Assembly: GCA_021807845.1 (NCBI GenBank) | Contig: JAKBCM010000045.1 | Span: forward strand, 1-9,595 | Direction: 5' to 3' | Length of the DNA stretch: 9,595 nucleotides | Source: Pseudomonadota bacterium | Lineage (GTDB): Bacteria; Pseudomonadota; Gammaproteobacteria; Legionellales; Legionellaceae | Part shown: positions 1 to 7,624 of the stretch, one piece after another | Layout: the number at the start of each line of letters is the position of its first letter | How positions within the stretch are numbered: the first letter of the stretch is position 1 | Notes under the pieces: model-generated | What the model was told of the DNA's origin: nothing | Database searches by the model: none | The model's input: the letters and a program-made list of their open reading frames with translations, nothing else | Made by a program: the position numbers and the translations under genes

Positions 1-320
1 CTGAAAAAAGAATAACGCGAGCAGCGCCTTATTTTCCCGATCATTTCCCGAAAAAGCCAGTGTTGCCCATGACAGTGCTGCTGGAATGTATGCTGAATCT
101 AGCCCATGAATTTGTGAGAAGAGCAGGGTTTATAAAAGCGTATCATTTGGGGGAAGTACGTAAAATGAAAATGAATGAGTTTGTTTTTCCTGGTGATGTG
201 GTTGTTTGTTCGGTGACGTGTAAACAACAGGATGAAGCATCATTGGTTTTGAGCTATCGTGCGGAAGTAGATGGCAAACGAGTGTGTGTATTAGAAGTGA
301 TGATGATCACCAAAGGTTAA
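1..320 (+). CDS. FabZ-like 3-hydroxyacyl-ACP dehydratase, C-terminal part (5' end outside window)
   Basis: The frame is open from the first base of the window to the TAA at 318-320, so only the last ~105 residues are visible and the true start lies upstream; the GTG at 60 is internal. The readable part begins just before a hotdog-fold dehydratase active site: DHFP (His codon 42-44), then a Pro-rich turn (KKPVLP), then LLECM with Glu at codon 84-86. The His-to-Glu distance of 14 residues is that of the FabZ catalytic pair. The usual glycines of the family motif (HFPG, MPGV) are replaced (HFPK, LPMT), so this is a divergent FabZ. FabZ enzymes dehydrate 3-hydroxyacyl-ACP during chain elongation in the cytoplasm. 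The next gene starts 5 nt downstream, and the run of two ketosynthases and a lipid A type acyltransferase suggests a dedicated FabZXL-like role in long-chain acyl synthesis (inference). Confidence 0.8.
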   Translation, partial: EKRITRAAPYFPDHFPKKPVLPMTVLLECMLNLAHEFVRRAGFIKAYHLGEVRKMKMNEFVFPGDVVVCSVTCKQQDEASLVLSYRAEVDGKRVCVLEVMMITKG

Positions 321-325
321 AGTAT

Positions 326-1624
326 ATGAAAAAACGTCGAGTCGCGATTACAGGCATGGGGGTCGTATGCCCTTTGGGTCATGATATAGAATCAACCTGG
401 CAGCATCTCATGGAGGGGCAATCAGGGGTTGCCACGATTTCGCATTTTGATGCCAGTGCTTTCCCTACAACCATTGCTGCTGAGGTCAAGCAATTTGATC
501 CTAAGAAACATATCACCAATAAACATACGCGTTATGTCATGCCTTTTACCAGTTACGCACTAGAGGCTGCCAGCCAAGCATTTCAGGATGCAGGTATTTC
601 TCCCACCAGACAATCTGCCAGCCGTTGGGGAGTGGTTGCTGGTAGTGGGATGATGACGGCAGAATTTGATTATTTACAACGCTTTCAGCAAGTCTGTGCA
701 CCTGATGGTGTGGTTGATTGGGACGCCTTACAAAAAAATGCCCGTCATTTTTTTAAACTCACTGATTTTGGTAAAACGACGTCTAATTCTGGACTATCTT
801 TACTGATTCAACAATTTGGTATCCAAGGCTATGCCAGCTCTGTGCACACGGCTTGTGCATCTGGTGGACAAGCGCTTGGTCTGGCCATGCAAGTCATTCG
901 ACGTGGAGATGCTGATTTTATGTTGGCAGGTGGATTTGATTCGATGGTGAATCCTCTTGGCTTGTCTAGTTTTTGTTTATTAGGGGCGCTCTCAACCTAC
1001 AATGAAACCCCAAAGACGGCCAGTCGTCCTTTTGATGCTTCACGGAACGGTTTTGTCCTTGGTGAAGGGGCTGCGTTTTTAATCTTAGAAGAGTGGACAA
1101 AAGCCAAAACGCGTGGCGCACGAATCTATGCTGAGTTGGCGGGCGAAGGCAATACCTTGAGTTCTTATCGCATCACCGATTCTCATCCTAATGGAGATGG
1201 TGCTATCCAAGCCATCGAACAAGCATTGCGAGATGCGTCTGTGCTTTCTTCTGATGTTGATTATATCAATGCGCATGGGACTTCAACCCAGATGAATGAC
1301 TTGAGTGAAACAAATGCCATCAAAGCAGTGTTTCAATCAAGAGCAAAGACTATCCCAGTCAGTTCTACCAAAAGCCAGACGGGGCACTTGATTGCAGCTG
1401 CGGGAGCCTTAGAAGCGGTTCTCTCTGTGCTTTCGATTGAACGTGGTCAAATTCCAATGACGGCAAATTTAACCACTCATGACCCCAGTTGTGATTTAGA
1501 TTATGTGATAGAGGGTCCTAGGGAAAAGTCACTAGGCGTGGTATTGTCCAATTCATTTGGTTTCGGGGGTTCGAATAGTTGTTTGCTCTTTAAGCACCCA
1601 GAGTTTGGAGGAGTGTGCCAATGA
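326..1624 (+). CDS. fabF: Beta-ketoacyl-ACP synthase II (FabF/KAS II type), catalytically complete
   Basis: This is a 432-residue condensing enzyme of the thiolase fold, which extends acyl-ACP with malonyl-ACP. The protein opens with the KAS N-terminal signature (RRVAITGMGVVCPLG). The active site is intact: Cys177 in HTACASGGQAL, His317 in NAHGTST, and Lys348 plus His354 in STKSQTGH. The spacings Cys-His 140 and His-His 37 match those of E. coli FabF (163, 303, 340). The C-terminus carries the usual NSFGFGGSN glycine-rich loop. ATG 326 is chosen because it gives the family N-terminus and has AAAGG at 312-316, 9 nt upstream; an in-frame start at 284 would add 14 non-homologous residues inside the previous gene. 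The gene overlaps the next by ATGA. Its pairing with a Cys-less partner suggests a heterodimer. By gene order it may be a specialised FabF-XL enzyme rather than the housekeeping FabF; the symbol denotes the family only. Confidence 0.92.
   Translation: MKKRRVAITGMGVVCPLGHDIESTWQHLMEGQSGVATISHFDASAFPTTIAAEVKQFDPKKHITNKHTRYVMPFTSYALEAASQAFQDAGISPTRQSASRWGVVAGSGMMTAEFDYLQRFQQVCAPDGVVDWDALQKNARHFFKLTDFGKTTSNSGLSLLIQQFGIQGYASSVHTACASGGQALGLAMQVIRRGDADFMLAGGFDSMVNPLGLSSFCLLGALSTYNETPKTASRPFDASRNGFVLGEGAAFLILEEWTKAKTRGARIYAELAGEGNTLSSYRITDSHPNGDGAIQAIEQALRDASVLSSDVDYINAHGTSTQMNDLSETNAIKAVFQSRAKTIPVSSTKSQTGHLIAAAGALEAVLSVLSIERGQIPMTANLTTHDPSCDLDYVIEGPREKSLGVVLSNSFGFGGSNSCLLFKHPEFGGVCQ
1607..1613 (+). 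promoter_or_regulatory. Strong ribosome binding site that fixes the second ketosynthase start
   Basis: GGAGGAG lies inside the end of the first ketosynthase gene, 7 nt before ATG 1621. The alternative GTG at 1615 would leave only one base of spacing, so ATG 1621 is preferred. The ATG overlaps the upstream TGA stop (ATGA), an arrangement typical of translational coupling between subunits made in equal amounts. Confidence 0.75.
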
Positions 1625-2904
1625 CGCTTGGTCAACGCGTTTTTATTACCGGTCGTAGTGCACTAACTTCCTGTGGCCATACTGCTGACGAAACATGGGA
1701 TGCGGTACTTGCAGGGAATAGTGGTATTGGAGAAATAAGCCTTTATGATTTGTCTTCATGGACGCATCGATTGGGAGGCGAATTAAAACAGTTTCAACCT
1801 GCCAAAATGTTACCTGATAGAAAATTATTGAAAGTGATTTCTCGTCAAGATGTCATGGGGATAAATGTCGCCATGCAGGCTGTAGAGCAGAGTCAATTAA
1901 TCTCTTTCCGAGATAGCCTAAATGAGCGTGATGAGTTTAATGAAAAGACAGCGGTCTATGTTGGATCGCCCGGAAATAAGTATGTTCAACAATATGATTT
2001 TTTACCGCTACTGGCCAAAACAAAAGGTGAGATGCCATTATTTGCTGAGCAATTATTTAGTGAAGTACATCCTATGTGGTTACTTAAAATTCTGCCTAAT
2101 AATGTGTTGGCATACACCGGAATAAGCTATGGTTTTAAAGGAGCTAATCAAAATATCAGTAATCATGCAGTGGGCGGTACCCAAGCACTCCTCGAAGCTT
2201 ATCATGCCATTAAGAATGGGCAGGCAGAGCGTGCTGTGGTCGTTGCTTACGATTCAGCCATTGAACCACAAGCGCTCTTTTATTATGAAAAACTGGGTGT
2301 GATTAGTCCACGTCATTTGAAGCCATTTGCAACAGATCATGATGGTACAATCCTTGCTGAGGGCGCTGCGGCATTGATCTTAGAAAGTGAAGCGAGTGTC
2401 AAAGCACGTAGTGCTCATTGTTATGCCGAGATCATAGGTGGCAAATCTTCGTCAGAAATGTCAGGATTATTTTCACTCAATGAGATGGGTACAGAATTAG
2501 CAGATCTTCTAACAGATATTCTTAACGATCAGCAATTAGATGTTCGCGATATCGATTTTATTGTGGCTCATGGCAATGGTAATCAAAAATCGGATATCAG
2601 CGAGGCGCATGCTATCCAAACTATTTTTGGGGATAGAAGGGTACCGGTGAGTGCTTTTAAATGGGCAATGGGACATACCATTTGTGCCTCTGGGCTCATA
2701 GATGCCGTGTTGACAACCTATGCTTTAGAAGAAAAATGTATTCCTGGTATTGCAAATCTTGATCATGTCGCTTTGGATTGTCAAACTCTTGATGTGTCTC
2801 GAGAAAAGCGAGGGCTCTCTAAAAATCAAGCTTATGCGCTTCTCATCAGTCGTGGTTATGCAAGCATGAATGCTGGATTGGTGATTAAATCTTGTGAAAA
2901 CTGA
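1621..2904 (+). CDS. Ketosynthase homologue lacking the active-site Cys (chain-length-factor-like partner)
   Basis: This 427-residue protein has the beta-ketoacyl synthase fold from end to end: N-terminal RVFITGRSALTSCG, an ILAEGAAALILE segment matching the FabF VLGEGAAFLILE segment, His317 in VAHGNGNQKSD, and Lys347 plus His352 in SAFKWAMGH. At the nucleophile position the neighbour reads TACASGGQAL whereas this one reads NHAVGGTQAL, so alanine 183 stands where cysteine should be. Both histidines and the lysine remain. Loss of the Cys in one member of an adjacent ketosynthase pair is the hallmark of KS-beta or chain-length factor subunits, which dimerise with the active enzyme and shape its acyl tunnel; most known chain-length factors carry Gln at this site, so Ala is a variant. 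Decarboxylase-type activity without condensation is another possibility. The gene sits between the active ketosynthase (4-nt overlap) and the acyltransferase (11-nt overlap). Family assignment is firm; the partner role is inferred. Confidence 0.87.
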   Translation: MTLGQRVFITGRSALTSCGHTADETWDAVLAGNSGIGEISLYDLSSWTHRLGGELKQFQPAKMLPDRKLLKVISRQDVMGINVAMQAVEQSQLISFRDSLNERDEFNEKTAVYVGSPGNKYVQQYDFLPLLAKTKGEMPLFAEQLFSEVHPMWLLKILPNNVLAYTGISYGFKGANQNISNHAVGGTQALLEAYHAIKNGQAERAVVVAYDSAIEPQALFYYEKLGVISPRHLKPFATDHDGTILAEGAAALILESEASVKARSAHCYAEIIGGKSSSEMSGLFSLNEMGTELADLLTDILNDQQLDVRDIDFIVAHGNGNQKSDISEAHAIQTIFGDRRVPVSAFKWAMGHTICASGLIDAVLTTYALEEKCIPGIANLDHVALDCQTLDVSREKRGLSKNQAYALLISRGYASMNAGLVIKSCEN

Positions 2905-3745
2905 AGTGATTGAACAGATCAACCAATTGAAAGTCTCTTTCATGGGAAAAATCATTTATCACGGGCTTCCTTATCGCCGTCGAATTGTGTTGTCCAATAT
3001 TGAACAGGTATTTGGTCATACCTTGAATGATGAGCAAAAAATACATTTAGCGAAAGCATTTTATTCTCATTTGGTGACCTCTCTGAAAGAAATGATTTAT
3101 TTGCGTTTCATGACGGATGAGCAGTTGCAACGATCTGTGGAAGTGCGTGGTTATGAGCGATTACTAAAACTTGTGGATGAAAAAAAAGGGGTGTTGATTT
3201 TGACTGGCCATTTTGGCAGTTGGGAGTTTGCGCCTATTGCCGGCATTGCTAGTTTCAAAGCATTTCGTGGTCAGTTTCATTTTATTCGTCGGACGCTTCA
3301 AAATAAAACCATCGAGCGGATCTTATTTCGCAATTATTATCGCGCAGGTCTTAATGTGATTCCAAAAAAAAATTCACTACAGCAAGTATGTGATGCATTG
3401 GAACAAAATCATGCGGTCATCTTTGTGCTCGATCAACATGCCTCTCTCGCCAATCGGGATGGGGTAGCTGTTGAGTTTTTTGGCAAAAAAGCAGGGACTT
3501 ACCGTAGCTTAGCGACGCTTTCACGTCATACCGGGGTACCGGTGGTTCCGGCTGCAGGATACCGTTTAGACAATGGTCGTCATGTTTTGGAGTTTTTTGA
3601 ACCTATTCCATGGCAGGATTATGGAAATACAAAAGAATCGATTTATCGTAATACCTTAGCCTATAATCAAGCCTTAGAGCGCATTATTCTTGCTCATCCA
3701 GAGCAATGGTTGTGGTTGCATAAGCGATGGAAGTTAAAAGAATAG
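2894..3745 (+). CDS. LpxL/HtrB-family lysophospholipid (lipid A type) acyltransferase
   Basis: This is a 283-residue member of the family that transfers acyl chains from acyl-ACP to lipid A precursors at the inner membrane. The catalytic HX4E motif is visible as GHFGSWEF, with His106 and Glu111. Other family landmarks are the basic PYRRRIVLSNIEQVFG stretch near the N-terminus, FVLDQHA around residue 180, the FFGKKAGTYRSLATLSRHTGVPVVPA block and the C-terminal PEQWLWLHKRWK. The hydrophobic N-terminal helix of E. coli LpxL is missing. An in-frame TGA at 2882-2884 rules out an earlier start, so the protein probably binds the membrane peripherally. The GTG start at 2894 has only a weak ribosome site (GGATTGG, 12 nt away); ATG 2942 would give 267 residues and is a plausible alternative. 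The gene overlaps the Cys-less ketosynthase by 11 nt and ends 8 nt from the convergent trkH. By position it resembles rhizobial lpxXL, which adds a very-long-chain acyl group to lipid A (inference). Confidence 0.85.
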   Translation: MKTEVIEQINQLKVSFMGKIIYHGLPYRRRIVLSNIEQVFGHTLNDEQKIHLAKAFYSHLVTSLKEMIYLRFMTDEQLQRSVEVRGYERLLKLVDEKKGVLILTGHFGSWEFAPIAGIASFKAFRGQFHFIRRTLQNKTIERILFRNYYRAGLNVIPKKNSLQQVCDALEQNHAVIFVLDQHASLANRDGVAVEFFGKKAGTYRSLATLSRHTGVPVVPAAGYRLDNGRHVLEFFEPIPWQDYGNTKESIYRNTLAYNQALERIILAHPEQWLWLHKRWKLKE

Positions 3746-3753
3746 GTAAGCAT

Positions 3754-5205
3754 CTATTTCTGCCAAAATTCGCGCGAAAAAAGGATGACCAATGAAAAGA
3801 TTTCTAAGCGGCCTGCAATCATCGCAAACATCAATAACCATTTGCTGGGTAGCGTGAGTTGATCAAAGGTGACGCTGATGGTACCAATCCCAGCACCAGA
3901 ATTGGCTAATGATGCCGTAATGGCTGAAAAGGACGTGGCAAAATCATTGCCTAAAGCCATAAATAAAATCATCAGCAATAAAAATAAAGCAATGAAAGCA
4001 GAAATAAATCCCCACATGGATTGGAGAATGGGCTCAGGTAAGATGTGTTTGCCAAATTTGATTGGAATGATGGCGTGTGGATGAATCAGTCGCACCATTT
4101 CTCGTTTACTTTGTTTGTAAAGGAGTAGCGCTCTTAACACTTTAATCCCACCAGAGGTTGAGGCAGCGCATCCGCCAACGATGGCTAATAGCATGAGAAA
4201 AATAGGGATATAAGTGGGCCAAGTGCTGAAGGGAGCAGAAATAAACCCCGTGGTTGTGGCAAGAGAGATAACATTAAACAAACTTTTGATAAACGCATGA
4301 GGACGTGCATTGAAAAACCCATAATACACAAGGCTTGCTCCAACAACCAGGCTTGCTATCAAAAGAAAACCAAGGTAGTAGCGAAACTCTTCATCTTGCC
4401 AATAATGTTTGAGGCTACGAGTATTAAAAGCAATAAAATGTAAAGAAAAATTGGTGCCACCTAACAACATAAAAAGGACAGCTACCCCTTCAATCATATC
4501 GCTCTGGTAATAAGCAAAACTGGCATCATGCATCGAAAAACCACCGGTTGATACGGTAGCAAAACTTTCCCCCAATGTATCAAACCAATCCATCCCTGAT
4601 AACCAATAACACAGCATACATAATAAGGTTAAAAGAAAATAAATAAACCATAATGCTTTGGCGGTATGTGCAATGCGCGGGGTCAGTTTCGAATCTTTCA
4701 TCGGACCTGGTGTTTCTGCCCGATACAATTGCATGCCTCCAATGCCTAACATGGGTAAAATGGCCACAGCTAATACCACAATGCCCATGCCACCTAAAAA
4801 CTGTAATTGCTGGCGATAAAACAAAATAGCATGAGGTAATCCATCCAGATGGGTAATGATTGTAGCCCCTGTTGTGGTAAATCCTGAGACTGATTCAAAT
4901 AGAGCATCAGTCATGGTGTGATGATGGCCTATGGCAAAAAGGAAGGGAAGGGATGCAAAAAAGCATAAGACAAACCAGAACAGCACCACAATTAAAAAGC
5001 CATCTCGAATTTTTAATTCTTGATGATGGTGTCGATTACAAAACCAAAGTAAAAGCCCTGTTCCGAGCGTACAACCAAATGCTGCAAGAAATGGGAGCCA
5101 AAAGGTTTCATGAAAAATCGTATTGATGATCAAGGGGGTCAGCATACTTAAGCTGAATAAAATCAGTAAAAGACCTATCAATCTTAGAATTGTTTTAACT
5201 TGCAT
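3754..5205 (-). CDS. trkH: Trk system potassium uptake protein TrkH
   Basis: This 483-residue integral inner-membrane protein has the length of E. coli TrkH. It is the potassium-translocating subunit, which works as a dimer with a cytoplasmic TrkA ring. Hydrophobic segments run throughout, and all four pore loops with their filter glycines are visible: FTTTGAT (residues 109-115), STGGFS (219-224), ATTTGFIS (316-323) and NSGAGIG (435-441). The GGCAASTSGGIKVLRA segment (344-359) matches the conserved gating-loop region, and the C-terminal AGRLEIFS carries the conserved arginine. The ATG has AAGAG about 8 nt upstream. The gene starts 19 nt after the trkA stop, so the two are almost certainly cotranscribed. 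Its 3' end faces the acyltransferase gene with only 8 nt between stops and no obvious hairpin plus T-run terminator. Confidence 0.96.
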   Translation of the reverse strand: MQVKTILRLIGLLLILFSLSMLTPLIINTIFHETFWLPFLAAFGCTLGTGLLLWFCNRHHHQELKIRDGFLIVVLFWFVLCFFASLPFLFAIGHHHTMTDALFESVSGFTTTGATIITHLDGLPHAILFYRQQLQFLGGMGIVVLAVAILPMLGIGGMQLYRAETPGPMKDSKLTPRIAHTAKALWFIYFLLTLLCMLCYWLSGMDWFDTLGESFATVSTGGFSMHDASFAYYQSDMIEGVAVLFMLLGGTNFSLHFIAFNTRSLKHYWQDEEFRYYLGFLLIASLVVGASLVYYGFFNARPHAFIKSLFNVISLATTTGFISAPFSTWPTYIPIFLMLLAIVGGCAASTSGGIKVLRALLLYKQSKREMVRLIHPHAIIPIKFGKHILPEPILQSMWGFISAFIALFLLLMILFMALGNDFATSFSAITASLANSGAGIGTISVTFDQLTLPSKWLLMFAMIAGRLEIFSLVILFSREFWQK

Positions 5206-5224
5206 AAAAAGGTCTCTTCATTGG

Positions 5225-6583
5225 TTACAATTGAAAGAGTGATTCAATTTGAGATACATACCGTTTTTTCAATAAAAGTAAAATGACATGATCGCCTGCG
5301 GCAAAAATATAATCAGAGGTAGCAAGATTTACTTTTTCACCACGCACAACAGCTGTGATAAAGCAACTGGGTGGTAAGTTGATTTGGTCTAAACGGCGAC
5401 CGATGATTTGAGAGCTTTGTTTATCGCCACGGATAACCAATTCAATCGCTTCTGCCTCTTCATTTTGTAAACGATGTACTCGAACCATATTACCACGACG
5501 CAATTTGGTAAGAATACTGCCGATGGTGATTAACTGAGGCGAGATGGCGTGATCAATCGGGCTATCTTCAATTAAATCGACATAGGCATTACGATTCACC
5601 AATGTAAGGACATGTCGTGCACCTAAGCGCTTTGCTTGCAAACAGGACATGATATTGGCTTCATCATCATTAGTCACTGCACAAAATACATCGGTGAATT
5701 CAATATTCTCATTCACGAGCAAGTCTCTGTCTGCAATATCGCCTTGCAACACAGTGGCTTTGTGGAGTTGTGAGGACAGATGATTGGCTTGGTTCAAGTT
5801 GTGCTCAATCACTTTGATTCGATATCTGGGTTCAAGTGTTTGTGCCAGTTTGCTGCCAATATGTCCTCCTCCTGCGATGATGATACGTCGATTGGGTTGA
5901 GTGTAGCGTCCCAGTGCTATCAAAACTTGATGAATTGCTAAAGGAGATGCGATAAAAAGGACATGATCATCTTTCGCAATCACACAATCATCCGTTAAAG
6001 GGATGGCTTCATTATTGCGAAAAATAGCCACAACACCTGCTTCAATGGCACTTAAATGTTGGTCCAATTGACGAATCGTTTGGCCCACCATGAGTCCACT
6101 GGCTTCAGGTTTGATGGTGGCCATTAACACTCGACCTTCAGAAAAATCGAGAATTTGAGAGACACCTGGATAATCTATGAGATTGACGATGTGTTCTGTC
6201 ACTAATTGCTCAGGACTGATGCATACATCGACAGAAACATGTTCGTTTGAGAATAGCTTGGGATATTGATAATAATTAATGGACCTAATTCTCGCTATTT
6301 TGGTTGGAGTCCGAAAGAGACTATAAGCAATTTGGCAACCCATCATATTGATTTCATCGCTATCCGTGACTGCGATGAGCATGTCTGCTTGTTGAATCCC
6401 TGCTTCTATTAATACATTAGGATGTGAGGCACAACCGCATACTGTTTTGATATCAATGCGATGCTGTAAATATCTCAATCGTTCTTCATTGAGATCGATT
6501 AAGGTAATATCGTTGTCTTCATGCGCAAGATTACGAGCTAAAGTGCCGCCCACTTGACCCGCACCAAGAATCACAATCCGCAT
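5225..6583 (-). CDS. trkA: Trk system regulatory NAD-binding subunit TrkA
   Basis: This 452-residue protein is close to the E. coli length (458). It is the cytoplasmic peripheral subunit that gates TrkH in response to nucleotides. It has the usual duplicated layout of RCK-N and RCK-C domains. The first Rossmann motif is GAGQVG at residues 7-12, with Asp30 at the end of the second strand for ribose binding. The second is GGGHIG at 238-243, with Glu260 in the equivalent place. DSDEINM (74-80) and NDDEANIMSC (305-314) are the matching acidic segments of the two halves. The ATG has GGAG 5 nt upstream and gives the canonical MRIVILGAGQVGG start. It leads a trkA-trkH operon. The promoter must lie in the 210-bp gap upstream, probably between the palindromic element and the gene; only a weak CATAAT-like box (- strand, 6629-6634) is visible there. 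Confidence 0.96.
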   Translation of the reverse strand: MRIVILGAGQVGGTLARNLAHEDNDITLIDLNEERLRYLQHRIDIKTVCGCASHPNVLIEAGIQQADMLIAVTDSDEINMMGCQIAYSLFRTPTKIARIRSINYYQYPKLFSNEHVSVDVCISPEQLVTEHIVNLIDYPGVSQILDFSEGRVLMATIKPEASGLMVGQTIRQLDQHLSAIEAGVVAIFRNNEAIPLTDDCVIAKDDHVLFIASPLAIHQVLIALGRYTQPNRRIIIAGGGHIGSKLAQTLEPRYRIKVIEHNLNQANHLSSQLHKATVLQGDIADRDLLVNENIEFTDVFCAVTNDDEANIMSCLQAKRLGARHVLTLVNRNAYVDLIEDSPIDHAISPQLITIGSILTKLRRGNMVRVHRLQNEEAEAIELVIRGDKQSSQIIGRRLDQINLPPSCFITAVVRGEKVNLATSDYIFAAGDHVILLLLKKRYVSQIESLFQL

Positions 6584-6635
6584 CTTTTCTCCAGTTTACC
6601 TTCATGTCAGTCAGAGTAAGATCATGCTATTATGG

Positions 6636-6779
6636 TTTAAATTAACACCAAAATTTGTAGAAATTACCGTCATCCTGAATGAAGTGAAGGACCGCCTGTT
6701 AATTAAGATCAAGTCTGCTTTCGGGAGGTCCTTCACTTCATTCAGGATGACGCTTATGTGATTTAAATTAAATCAAAAT
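6636..6779. repeat. Imperfect AT-rich direct repeat flanking the palindromic element
   Basis: The sequence TTTAAATTAACACCAAAAT at 6636-6654 recurs as TTTAAATTAAATCAAAAT at 6762-6779, in the same orientation on either side of the inverted repeat. The copies differ by one indel and one or two substitutions near the middle, and are 13 and 9 nt from the arms. This could be a decayed duplication made on insertion of the palindromic unit, or chance similarity in AT-rich DNA. Confidence 0.4.
6668..6752. repeat. REP-like palindromic element with 26-bp perfect inverted arms
   Basis: The arm at 6668-6693 (CGTCATCCTGAATGAAGTGA and six more bases) is the exact reverse complement of 6727-6752, with a 33-nt loop. 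Pairing continues two more base pairs beyond a single mismatch. Each arm can also fold by itself: TCCT pairs with AGGA, followed by a tandem G-A/A-G step and a GAA loop closed by A-T and T-G. This matches the plan of the dispersed CATCCTGAGCGAAGCGAAGG-type palindromes known from many bacterial genomes, with changes that roughly keep the fold. It occupies most of the trkA-dapF gap. There is no T-run after the hairpin on either strand, so it does not look like a simple intrinsic terminator, though it could stabilise the dapF 3' end. Confidence 0.85.
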
Positions 6780-6793
6780 ATGACTTTGCCCTG

Positions 6794-7624
6794 TCATATC
6801 AGTCGTCCTTCATATACAAAAGTGGCAGGACCTGTTAAAAATATCGAACCATTCAGGTTAGGCCAGCTGACCATTAAGTCTCCACCAGGTAAGCTCACTT
6901 TTATTTTTTCACTGAGTTGGTGATAGAGTCGACCAATGGCTGCTGCGGCAACTGCACCACTCCCACAGGCAGATGTTTCACCACAACCTCTCTCATAAAC
7001 CCGTAAGCAAATGTGGCTGGGATTCAAGATTTGCATAAAACCCGCATTTGCTTGCTCAATAAAAAGGGGGTGCTCGCTTATCTGTTTTCCTAACGTGTTT
7101 AGGTTCATGCTTGCTACATCAGGGACAATCATGACGGCATGAGGGTTACCAACGTTGATGGCATGGATCTGAGCTATTTCGCCCACTCCATAAGTCAATT
7201 CATAAAACGGAGCTTGGTTGGGGAAATTGGCTGGGATCTCTTGTGGTTTGAGCTTTGGTTTACCCATATCAACGGTGACTGTATGATCTGAATTCAGATG
7301 TAATTCCATTGTGGTTGTTCGAGTCTTCACTGTGATAGAGTGTTTTTTTGTCAATCCATAATTGTAGACAAAACGAAGAAGACATCGAGCCCCGTTTCCG
7401 CACTGCCCCACTTCTTTGCCATCAGCATTAAAAATGCGATAAAAAAAATCAACACCTGGTTCTTGGCTCTTCTCAACCAGTAAGCATTGATCAAAGCCAA
7501 TGCCTCTATTGCGATTTGCCAAGGAGACAATGTCATGTTCGGTCAGATGAATGTTTTGGTTGATGCCATCTATGACCATAAAATCATTCCCTAATCCATG
7601 CATTTTTGTAAATTGAAGGTTCAT
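6794..7624 (-). CDS. dapF: Diaminopimelate epimerase
   Basis: This 276-residue protein (E. coli 274) interconverts LL- and meso-diaminopimelate in lysine and peptidoglycan precursor synthesis, in the cytoplasm and without cofactor. Both catalytic cysteines are present in their signatures: Cys75 in GQCGNGARC and Cys220 in ERGCGETSACGSGA. The two symmetrical halves and the N-terminal FTKMHGLGNDFMVID signature are complete. ATG 7622-7624 is chosen because it gives this canonical N-terminus, has AAGAG 7 nt upstream, and overlaps the stop of the upstream lipoprotein gene (TGATG). A longer in-frame reading back to 7729 would add 35 residues that are only the lptM sequence read in another frame. The lptM-dapF pairing is conserved in gammaproteobacteria, and translation is probably coupled. 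No lysA is seen; the gene stands alone with lptM. Confidence 0.97.
   Translation of the reverse strand: MNLQFTKMHGLGNDFMVIDGINQNIHLTEHDIVSLANRNRGIGFDQCLLVEKSQEPGVDFFYRIFNADGKEVGQCGNGARCLLRFVYNYGLTKKHSITVKTRTTTMELHLNSDHTVTVDMGKPKLKPQEIPANFPNQAPFYELTYGVGEIAQIHAINVGNPHAVMIVPDVASMNLNTLGKQISEHPLFIEQANAGFMQILNPSHICLRVYERGCGETSACGSGAVAAAAIGRLYHQLSEKIKVSLPGGDLMVSWPNLNGSIFLTGPATFVYEGRLI

Noticed and set aside
60..320. An 86-residue complete gene starting at GTG 60
   Set aside because: The frame is open to the window edge and the catalytic His of the FabZ-like site lies upstream of this GTG, so it is the tail of a longer gene.
284..325. Longer start for the first ketosynthase
   Set aside because: It would add 14 residues overlapping the dehydratase gene; ATG 326 has a ribosome site and gives the family N-terminus.
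3764..3785. TTCGCGCGAA palindrome as a bidirectional terminator between the convergent genes
   Set aside because: It is a 10-bp palindrome without a loop, lies inside the trkH coding end, and cannot form a stable terminator hairpin.
3869..4084. Plus-strand gene inside trkH
   Set aside because: It is antisense to a well-conserved TrkH segment that includes a pore loop and shows no protein family features.
6668..6752. Intrinsic terminator of dapF
   Set aside because: The stem is long and strong but no T-run follows it on the minus strand; the arms fit a dispersed palindromic repeat better.
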